This document shows, piece by piece, positions 23,421 through 34,700 of a DNA stretch of 64,000 nt. Where the stretch lies: the NCBI GenBank assembly GCA_963681505.1, contig OY811989.1, positions 3,716,854-3,780,853 of the forward strand. Reading direction: 5' to 3'. Below the pieces are notes generated by a model, which worked only from the letters and a program-made list of their open reading frames with translations, ran no database searches and had not been told where the DNA came from. Every line of letters starts with the position of its first letter. Position 1 is the stretch's first letter. Origin of the DNA: Eunapius fragilis (lineage: Eukaryota; Porifera; Demospongiae; Spongillida; Spongillidae). The position numbers and the translations under genes were made by a program.

Positions 23421-24864
23421 GGATGTTCAACCACTTCCTTTTGTCACTCGTTCAGGATGATCGGTGCATCCTCCACGTCAACTGTAGTGCTGTCATTCGA
23501 ACATATATGTACTAGGGTATTGTAGTGGTACAGTACTTGGATAATTTGATTTGTGCGGGATAATTTGATTTGTGCGGTGTAATAATGTGTCACGTGAAAT
23601 TCAAGAGATTATTATAATACTATTCCACAGTTGTATAAACATATTTATTATTTATCCATTTCAGGTTCTCAGAATTCTGTCATTTGGATAGCAAACCTGA
23701 AATGGCAGCAAATTTGAAGCAACATGGACCAAACACCGGTACTGCATACATTAGCTAATAAAGAATGATAATGATATCCCTAAGTACTAGCTTGATGAAC
23801 AATATCGAGCAGCATAAAATACTGTACCTGGCTTTTTTTACAACAGCTTGTTGATTTACCCCCCTATTTGGCATGTAAACAGGATTGGCAAAGTCATCCG
23901 TTATGACATAAAATCTGAGAACATGTCCTCTTATAAGAATGCATGGTGTATGAAGTAGGATAGGATAACAATTGTCATTGGCATCAGTCATGCACTATTC
24001 CATGAGCAAAAAAAAGCAAGAGCTTTTCATTATTGTTAAATTGTCCATTCTTGGCTTAATCATATCAAAGACAACATAGATTTCTTTGAAGGTATACTTT
24101 GATTGAATATTTTGTTGTTAATGCACCTGCAGGGAATAAATTACAATTGTGGAATGTAGTTGGCATTTGACACTGATGACAGAAAATGAGCGTTCTTATA
24201 CATGGGTGACCATAAACGTATAGACATCACTTTCAAAAATAATTAGATTGGATGCTATCATTGAAAGCAGAGAACCAAACTGAGTATACATTTTAACCAA
24301 AGCCAATAAACAATTTGTTTCTTATTAGATGCTAAGTTAAAATCTTTGGTATAATAGTGCATTTGTATTTTCTCTATTAGAAAATCAAAAGCAACTCACC
24401 ATCCTTCAGATAAATGTTCAGAGAACATGTAATGAATAATATGCATGTGTGTGTGTGTACTTAGCAGTCAAATCACAATTATATCCATACACTAGAGTCT
24501 CTTTCCATGATGTTTAAAGACTTACTATATATATACATCACTTTGGTGGTCTTGATTGGATGGATGAACATCGCAGGGTTGTGCCAAAATGTCTGGGGGT
24601 GTGATTGGAAGGTGGCTGGATTGAAACAGAATTAACTAGCAGACTCAGCAATCACAGTTGTAGGTCCGACGCCTCTGCAGAAATAGATCAGAGCTGTAAC
24701 CCATACACTCTCTCCTTCCTTGAATGCATGGACAGAGCTGGGTGTGCAAAGTTTCTTTCATTCTTTCCCCATACTTGGCAAGGCTATTGAGATGCAAGAA
24801 TGCAGAGCCCTGCCAAGTACAATCTTAGCTGGTGATCTATTCCCATAAGGGATATTCCGATATG
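23421..24864. other. No supported gene; small inverted repeat
   Basis: AT-rich. The pair ccatttcaggtt (about 23658) and aacctgaaatgg (about 23695) forms a short stem. Nothing else is supported. Confidence 0.4.
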
Positions 24865-25300
24865 TCAAAAGGAACTCTGACACAAAGAGACATCAAACTT
24901 GGTACCCCTTCCTTGTTTTGCTAAATACTGTTCAAAATTTCCAGAGGTCATTGGTAGCAGGATAGTAAGGGCGTACAATGCAGTTGCTAAGGAGATATGT
25001 TGAGAATTCTTCCGATGTGGTCCATGTATGGTCTTGTTGTCTGATACTATTTTTCTGGGATACCCGTGGCTGCAAATATCTGTCTCAATACCTCTACTTT
25101 TCATTGCTTAGTAGTGGAGTGCATTTCTCTCACTTCTGGCCATCATTTGTAGGTGTCTACCACATAATTCCCTTTCATTCACCAAAGTCCATATGGGCTG
25201 TTGCTTTGCATTCCTCACACATTGCATAGCTTTGGTGTTCTTGTTCAAGTCTGGTACAGCCATGTAGCTAAGTATTAATGGATTTCCATGCTGCAAAGGT
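24865..25300 (-). pseudogene. Ty3/gypsy integrase core remnant
   Basis: On the minus strand, broken frames contain VVDTYK-stop-WPEVREM, which corresponds to the VVDAHSKWPEV element of the integrase catalytic core. Further on is SHGYPRKIVSDN, which corresponds to the GYP-IVSDNG segment around the second catalytic Asp. Several stops are present. It lies in the opposite orientation to the remnant at 23141, so two insertions are likely. Confidence 0.7.
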
Positions 25301-25814
25301 TTTTTGCAAGAGCTTGCTGCTCAATTTGAGTTAGCTTCCATGATGCATATTCAACTGGATATTCCTGTCTAGATGCATAAGACATCCCCCTCCCCTTATC
25401 AATATGGTCTATGGATGAACACCTATTTCAAACATCAGCAATTTCAACCATTACAAGATGCAGCATTTCCCTTAGGATGCTAGTTGTAGCCATTTTCTTT
25501 GTACCAAATGTTTTACAATGATCCCGCAAATTAACTTAATTCATAATCGTCGTAACAACCATCGCCATTTATTGCATTGTGTTCTGTAATATGGGGGCGT
25601 TTTTGCAAAACCCAGGTGGTTAAATATGGTACATTATCTATTTGCTACTGTTGTAACTAAAGTAGGCAAAATGAAACTTAACGTCATATGCGTAAGTTGT
25701 ATAAGTAAGCCAGTGGATGTATTTATGCACTATTCAGCACTTGTATGCATTCTGATATGTATTTTTACCAAATTAGTAATGAATTAGTTGTGGGTGCATT
25801 CATCGTTTGTTCAG

Positions 25815-25898
25815 GACGTAATAAAAAATGGAAGCAGGATGACACCTACCCAAGCACTCTTGTTCCTGAAACTACACTACAGTTGAAGGCAAAATCCA
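25815..25898 (+). CDS. First visible exon of the Roc-COR gene (linker)
   Basis: The exon follows a ttcag acceptor and ends at a strong GTAAGT donor. It encodes RNKKWKQDDTYPSTLVPETT and a few more residues, with one base of a Ser codon completed by the next exon. The 373-bp intron after it is mostly a foldback MITE copy. Confidence 0.6.
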
Positions 25899-28716
25899 GT
25901 AAGTAAACTTATTACTATAGCTACAAGTAATAAAAACATTCTCTATACGAGAAGGTTGGTGGTATATAGGAATCAAAGACGATGGTGGTGTAAAAAGCAA
26001 GGGAACAAGGCTTCTTCTGATTGAAAAGGAAAAATGAAATTCTCATTTTTCTTTCCCCAAAACCTTGTTACCTTCCTTTTTACGCAAATTGCCTCCTCCC
26101 CCAATTCCTCTATATCTCATCAACTTTCTCTTTAGAGAATGTTTTTGTTTACTTATTCTCATTATGGATTTATATAACATTTCTTGGCTATACTATCATA
26201 ACGAGTTTTCCAGTTGCACCTAAATAAGATGCATCAGCTTTTGACATTGTGGTTCTTTTCTTCCTCTGCAGGTCTTGCATTCAATCCCAAAAACATTCTT
26301 AGAATCCTGAAGAAAGTGGTGGATTGGAAATCATTGGGAACAGAATTGGGAATAGATTTGTCAAAGATCAATGAGATTAAAGATAATAACCGAGAGCAGG
26401 TATCAGAATGTAAGCGTGCTCTTATTCAGTTTTGGCTGGATTCGGATACAAATTGTTCGTGGATGATGCTAGCTGATGCCCTTGAATCAAGCGACATGAT
26501 AGTCTTGGCTGATAAAATAAGAACTGAATATTGCTGCCCACAAGGTATCAATGGTTATTTATGTGACATGTATGACCAATCTGAATGCATGTGGCCAATG
26601 CATGACTTCATAGATTGCCCTGTACAGACCATTGGACTGCATGGTAATACATACCACGTGTAATTGTTTTGTTACTTAGTTGACAAACTCTTTCCTTGAT
26701 TGCTACGACACCATCAGATCCACTGAGCAGACAAATTATCGAATTGTATCATGATAAAGAATCTCACATAATAATTATGGACCACATATGATACAACAGT
26801 TTCTGCTTCAGCCAACTGGAATTCTATTCTTCTTGTGTATTACCATGTAAAATGTCTGGTATTAGTCCAATGAGAGAGATTCTACTTTTCCTCCTGACCT
26901 TACCCATGATAGGCTGAAGCTCCATAAATTATGTATTCAACCTTTCTCAACCATAGCATTGATTTATAATGAACTTACAAGATATATTTCTCTCTGAGAA
27001 ATTTGGTGGTACGTAGGATTTGAAACAATGGTGGTATAAAAAGGAAGTGAACAAGAGATCAACGCACTAGTGGTCAACGATGATGCAAAAAGATTTAAAG
27101 TCCTATATTTAGCACTTTTATATAGCATTTGACATCATTGTTGATCCCTTGTGCGTTGATCGCGTATTCCCTCCCTTTTTACACCACCATTGCATTCAAA
27201 TCCTATATACCACCAACGTCTCAGAGGGAATGTTGTTTATATTTTGTTTCCTTCTTTTTAAAATCATGTACGATAATTATATCGTACAAAAAAAGAAAAA
27301 CATTCTCTAACGAGAAAGTTGGTGGAATATAGGAATTGGAGGCAAAGTTGGTGTAAAAAGGAAGGAAACAAGGTTTTGGGAAAAGAAAATTGAGACAAAA
27401 AATCCTATATTTAGCACATGTAAATGTAACAGAACCAAAAGAAGTGCTAAATATAGGATTTTTGTCTCATTTTTCTTTTCCCAAAACCTTGTTTCCTTTC
27501 TTTTTACACCACCTTTGCCTCCAATTCCTATATCCCACCAACTTTCTCGTTAGAGAATGTTTTTCTTTACTTGTTTCCTTTATTAATTGTCGATGATATC
27601 TGCGAATACTGGCAAGTGCTCACAAGTTATAGTTATGACGTAGCCTCTTTAATTGAAGATCGGGCACTTACGCAGTCCCCCCCCCCCCCCCCCCCCAACT
27701 TCAATTACCGTCACGAGCAGACGCCCGCTTTTGTTAAGGATCAGCATTGTACCGAAGCGGGAGGACACTAACTCGCCGACCGTTTCGATTTCCTCTCGTC
27801 GTTTAGCTCTCCTCTTTTGTTGACGGGAAGGCATTTTGACAAAAACAACTTCGCTAAAAAGCCAAAAGTGGCGATCAAATGAAATTCCCACCTGTTATAA
27901 CGCTGCACAATTCTAATTATACGTGAATGTTGCCATGGGAACGCTTCTCAATTTAGCCCTCCGCATTACGTAATGATTATGTATATCAGTTTTATGTTTT
28001 ACTAGCGTGTCCCCGTGAAAAATCACGGGCTGATTATTCGTCTTGCTATTCATTTGCCAGATGAACAGTTGGTCTACCTCCTAGCGCCTCTATTTTTACC
28101 GGCTGTTTTACCAAATGTTGCATACATAATCTACCACACGGTTACTACGCAACCTCTATAACATGCCCGCGCAATTTCAGATAGTAACTACATGTTCTCG
28201 GCCTGTACGATGAGACTTGAGAGTGAACCACAATAGCGTTGCATTTATTCTTTCGGCACTTATGCAGATACCCCCCCCCCCCCACCCCCACCCACTTTGA
28301 ATTCAAGAAATATTGAAAAAGTTTTAGATATTAAATGTGAAGTGGAAACCAGCTGTCATTGCGACCGCCTTTTGTGTGGGAGGTGGTCGTTCCTATTGGT
28401 AGCTAGGTACGCGTACATACCTAGCAACCAATAGGCGCTAGGCCGAGTATATAAATGAGTTACGCGGACGTACGTACGTATGATGGAAATTATAGTATTA
28501 GGTTCATATATCTGATACGTGAAGATGTCCTTCCAAGTGATTCTAAAGCGATTGGCATAATTTGCGCTCTTTAAAACCATTCCTATCCATGGGCGCCCCC
28601 AGCTTTTCTGGAAGGGGCGGGGGGGGGGGGGGGGGGGGGGGGGGGCCAGGACAGGGCAAGGGGGCGCCGTTTGACAGGCGCGAATACGTTGTCCGCTTTC
28701 GGCAGATTCAACCAGT

Positions 28717-28747
<31 letters not shown>

Positions 28748-31700
28748 GCTGTCCGCTTTCGGCAGATTCAATCAATGAGGTGTCCGTGCTTTCGGCAGAT
28801 TCAACCAATGGGGAAGGGGGGTGCGGTCCGCTTTCAGCCGATTCAATCAATGAGGTGTCCGCGCTTCGGCAGATTCAACCAGTAGGCGGTGGGTGCTGTC
28901 CGCTTTCAGCCAATTCAGCCAGTGGGGGGTGCGCATGTATTTATTACAAGGGGGGGAGGGCCATGGCCCCCCCCCCCCCCCTCCCCCCCTCTGGGGACGC
29001 CCATGCTATCCCGAGTTATACTCACTGAGAAGAAGAATTAGAAGACGACGACGACGGAGAAGAATGGGCCTGAGGACGAGGAAAAACACGAGTTTTTTTT
29101 GTTCTCTTAAAGCAAACAGTTTGAAGACTGGAACAAAATATTTAAATGACCGTCTTTGCCTTCTGGTTCGATAGCAACAAAGAGCTAAACTATCCGTTTC
29201 TTGGTACGCGAGTTATACGCGCGGGTCGCGTTTTTTAATGATTTCACGACCCGGATTAATTCCTATATAGGACCTACTATTGTTATGCTGGGCATGTATG
29301 GGCAGGCTGTGAATCGTTGTCTGGATCAGTATGCATTTTCATATCATGTACTTCAATGATATAATATTGTACGTAATAAGCATTCATGTTATATATAAAT
29401 GGCCTTTTGCCTGTCTTTCTCCTCTTCCACCACCACCCTCTCCTCCCCTTCCAACTATTCCTCCTCTTTCTCCTTTTGCTCCCTCAGTTAATATTTCAAT
29501 CTTTTTTTACCACTGGCTCCTTATAGTGTTGTAACTGGTTGTTGGAAATGTCTGTATAGCTATATGGTTTCAATCTACTAACAGTTTCATTGCTTTGAGT
29601 TTGCAAAAGGCATCATGTAGTAATGTCCTATTCCTTAGAATAGCCTTTCCAAGGTCACCCTTATACTCCATTAGAATACTATACATTGGTTTCATACAGT
29701 GAGTAGTTACAGTGAGTAATGTGATAGTATAGCATGCAGCCAATACTTTATCTTAGACCTTTCACATGTCAAACAACAAAGTCCTGTATCTATTATGCAC
29801 TACATGTAACTGGTACAGCACTCTTGTTATGTTGCCCAGCTCCATAATGTTTTACATCAACTCAATGTAGGATAATTGTAATACTGACTAGCATGCACCC
29901 CCTGAAAAATCACGAGCTGATTCTATTATAAGAAGTCAACAAACTTATAGACGATCAAATAAGGTTGATTTTAAAAATAAGGTTTTATTCCACCATAATA
30001 CTGTTTTACCTTATTAGCAGTATACCATTTATTATTAAATTAATATACAGTAATCTACCCCCTGCTCTAACATACCGTTACTACACAACCTATATACAGC
30101 ATGCCCGTGCAATACAAACACTATGTATACACATATATTGAATAAATTTTGTCACAAAGGAATTACATGTTCTCCAGAGGACTGTACAGAGAGAATCAAC
30201 ACTGTAAAAACGGATTGGTGCATGTCACTCGAAAATCGTGAATAGGGCACTCGATTTTGATAATCGAGTGCCCTATTCACGATTTTCGAGTGACATGCAC
30301 CAATCCGTTTTTACAGTGAACCACATTAGATTGCTTTAATTACAACTAAATAAAACGCACATGACGTAATATCTACACTTATGGTAAGGATTCATTACTA
30401 TTGGTTGCGTTGCTATTTATAAATCAAACCCACAAGTGCGGTGCAAGACTGACTCTATAGAGTTTACATGGATGTATATATGCATGCATACGTACATCGG
30501 AAATTATAGTATTTGATTATACTACACAAAGGATAACACATCTCTGTATAACAAAGTTCAGCTGTTACAGTAATTATATTTTTGCCCAGCAGCAAAATGT
30601 TTACAGTTATGTCACCTTTGCAGCTGTTCTACATGTATACGCACACCAAGTCATGCTAAACAAATACATCATAAACTTCTGTGTGGTAGCCCTTTTTCTG
30701 TGTTGTGTGTTTTCTCCGCCTTACATTTCCCTTCTGGACACTTCTGATATAGCATCCTTTTCGCTGAATGTGCAGTATAATATACACTAGGTATGTTTTT
30801 TTTTTTCAATTGTAATCCAACCGATCAAACTAAAAATACCGTAGAGCTTAGAAAACAAACATTATGACTTAGGGAAGTTGATTAATATTCGCAGTTTAAA
30901 GAGCAAACATTACCGTCACTTTTTGGCAGGATTTCAACCGTGCAAACCTATTCTGCGTATTCAGATATTTGCAACATATTACTGCTGAATATTTTGTGAC
31001 AGTAGATAAATGGTTCTTCTATTGGATTTCTTTATTAAAACCGCTAAAAGAGCATGCAGTGGTGATACATATAGGTTAGACACTGAAACCGAGGGATCTA
31101 CGTGATTTAGAATCCCCGAGGGCCCTGAGCTGTAGCGTCCCGAGCGGTAGCGAGGGCGCTACTAAGGGCCCGATGGGATTCTAAATCACGTAGATCCCTC
31201 GGTTTCAGTGTCTAACCAATTTAGACAATAGCAACGCGTACGTAGCAACCAATACATTATCGCGCAACGCGATAACGATAACGGGAGGGATTCTAAGTGC
31301 CAGTGGGGGGTATTCTAAGTGCCCGGGGCACTTAGAATCCCCCCCACTGGCACATAGAGTCCCTCTCTAGGTTTCTACTGCGTTTAGATACCTGCAATTG
31401 ACCAATCAGATTGCGCAAATCACTTCCGCTATTGTCTAAATACAATTATACTACATTATCAAATCACCGAATTTAAGATCTGCTGCAAGTACATAGATGG
31501 AGATATTAAAGTCTACAGCATCTTCATATGTTTCAATAGGCACCAACATAGTCGCTATCTTTATCTTTTCTTTCCTCCCATTATTGTCCATCAAGCATGA
31601 CAGATAATAGACAGTGTTGACAGGATTGTATTTTACAATTTGAAAATGTTCCCCCCTAACATCGTAATGACTTTATTTTTTCTAATATAGTTCAGAGACA

Positions 31701-34700
31701 ACCCCTAAGAATGTCACACCATTGTTCAGAACAATAAAGCTATTCTGCAGCGCTACTAGTGCTATTGTCCTCCCTTGCAACATTGCCATGCATCCACTAT
31801 TTATGATGTCATTAGTGCTCGGATCTTCACTGAAAAGGAGAAAGAAAAGGCAGTGTATAATTTAGTACAATCTCAAATAGTTAAATAATCATTGCACCTA
31901 TAGTATACCAAGTGTCAGGCATTACAAAAAATTATCATAACGTCAGATTGTTTCAGGCATCGTCAAACACAAGATAATGAACAGTACTGAGATCGAGTCC
32001 AGGTAAATTTCTTTAAGTGGTCCGAATCTCTGATCTGGGTGTTCTGATACACAATTTAGTAACGGGCAATACGAGTGGGAATTTTAAAAACTTGACAAGA
32101 TAAAACTTTGAACTATGTTGTTAACCAAGCTACTGCCAGAAAATCCATCCATGAGCTAACAGGAGGAATGCTATGTATTACATAACGAAGGCCTAGATGT
32201 GTTGAAAATTGGGCTGCAAAAATTAGTGACAAGATAGTGACCAATAATCGGAAGTTTTGCTAGAAACTTCCATATAGGATTTGACCACAACTATGAATCT
32301 CATTAAAAATACGCGACCCGTCTCTAACAAGACTCCCGACGATCGGATCGTAAAGCTTGTTATAGCAATCGAACTAGAAGTCAAAAATGAGCAGTTTCGT
32401 CTTTGTTTTATGTCACAGAATCCCGCGGTTGTAGAGAACAAAAGGGTACTGCCCGCCCTCGTACCCAGTCCCGGAACATGGTCTCCTTCTTCGTCTTCTT
32501 CTTGGCAACACATAACTCGGGATAGGAACACTTTTAAACAATAGTCTGGAAGAGCCGCTTTCATATAAAATAGCCGATGTTATAATTTGGTAAACAATCG
32601 ACTATACGGTATATGTAAGACGCATAATTAGATAACATTTTAGATATCTTAAAGTAAAAATGGCGATATCAAGCAGACCCAAAAATAGAAACGGTCCGCT
32701 GAACGCGAGCGGTATCAAGAAGAGAAACGGTCCGCTAAAAAGCAACGTTATTGGGAGAGTCCTGCATCTGCTCGCTTGCGAAGAGAGTGCGGTACGGGAA
32801 GGCTAAGCGTACTAGTTACAGTACGCTTAGCCTTCCCGTACCGCACTCTCTTCGCAAGCGAGCAGATGCAGGACTCTCCCAATAACGTTGCTTTTTAGCG
32901 GACCGTTTCTCTTCTTGATACCGCTCGCGTTCAGCGGACCGTTTCTATTTTTGGGTCTGCTTGATATCGCCATTTTTACTTTAAGATATCTAAAATGTTA
33001 TCTAATTATGCGTCTTACATATACCGTATAGTCGATTGTTTACCAAATTATAACATCGGCTATTTTATATGACAGGCCCGTAGCCACAGAGCACAGTGGT
33101 TTAAGACCATGACATGGGGTCAGGGTATAATAGTCAGACTTTTTTTTTTTAATGGTTTTAAACTCCCTGAGCTATCATAATTTGTGCTCCAACTTCAAAT
33201 TAGACCTAATATTGGCCCTGATAGTCAAGTGCAAAGTATTAAATTGAGGTAAATGTGTTCAACAGATGTATATGTGTGTTACAAATTATTTTAAAATCAC
33301 TGTGAGTGATTGAAAGTAAATAAAGTAGCCATATATTCTTAATACCTTCTTACAGATACTGATATAATTTTTGTACGCATAGCTCGTCACAGAACTTAAA
33401 TTTAATTGGATTACACGGTTGCGCAATGTAATAAAATCACGTGCAACTGCCTAAGGGAACAAACGGGTGAAAAAGGGCGGCCTTATCAAGCAAAGTAATA
33501 TAGTAAAAGCCTTCTGCTATTAAATGTCTACCTATTAACACGCGCCGCTTCTTGCCGCTTCAAAGTTTGGATTTTTAAAAACGCTATAAACACAAGCAAC
33601 TAACGATCCAAAATTGCTAATAATCACAACTTAACTTGCTTTTGTTATCATGGCCGACGACCGTAGCACTAGTATTAGCAATCAAGAAGCGTTTGAAAGG
33701 TACGTAATGAAGGTTAAAGCAACGTGGAGGCAGCCAGACGATTATGAACGATGAAGGAATAGTGGACGAGCCTATAGGTTTTGATCGATGGGTTTATCGC
33801 TTTCGTCGTCGTAGGAGTAAATGGGATAAATTAAGCAAACGGCAGAAGAGCGAGAAGGCATTTATGGAGTTTCAGCAAGAGATGTTTTAAAAACCTGATG
33901 TTACCGATGAGCCAACTGCTGCTCAGAGTTCAGATGAACATGAAGGAGATAGTACCAGCACAATTACTCCACTCGATGCACTGAGCTCTCGTCATTCCAA
34001 TAGGAGAACAGATGCTTTGTTTGCTCTATTGAAGGAGAAATGCAAAAAATAACAACTACTCAATTGTAAAAAATAACAACTACTCAATTGTTAGGATACA
34101 TGCTTCATAGGGAGAATTACATACATGACAGGGCTGTAGCTGAAGTAGGTCTCAAGTTGTTCCGCAAGGAAATGGTTAGCAGAGAGATAAGTTTAGATGA
34201 GGCTCTATTTATTTTATCTACTTACAAGCTTGGTCAGACAGGGTATACTAGTCTTAGGCAGGAATTGAAAAAGTCTGAAAAAACAGGCTGAATCAAGTAG
34301 TTACCTTTCACTTGACGATAGCCTATTAGAATCTATCTTTCTGAACTGAAATACATTTATTATGTTAGTTATCCAATGTATTTTTTGATTATAAAGTATA
34401 AAGAATCTTGATTTTTTGCCTTGAATTTAATTAACTATTCTGGGATAATTATTAAATTTTAATTCCTACATCATTTAGTACCTGTTCAGTGTAATATTAT
34501 ATGCCATTAATACATATCAATTCATTACAATAATGGAATTCATATAAATCTGTTAAACTTGATTAATCTGTCTTGATTTTACCGTATTAACTTTAATTAA
34601 TAACTTATATTTATTTAATCACCTCATTATAAATCAGGATACAAACAACTTGGTCATATTTGTATACAGTAATTTGAAAATGTCCTGGTCAACCATGGTT

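Larger units (their letters stand above)
28010..30540. repeat. Two related copies of an intronic repeat (28.0 and 29.9 kb)
   Basis: The sequence aaaaatcacgggctgatt, then cacggttactacgcaacctc, then tacatgttctc and ggaaattatagtatt, runs in the same order at 28010-28500 and 29890-30520 with moderate divergence. Only the second copy contains the palindrome at 30200-30318. Confidence 0.7.

Noticed and set aside
26545..26663. C-terminal extension of the Death-domain frame (GINGYLCDMYDQ...)
   Set aside because: It lies beyond a phase-matched donor at 26544 that connects to the exons at 45621 and 46954, and has no domain character.
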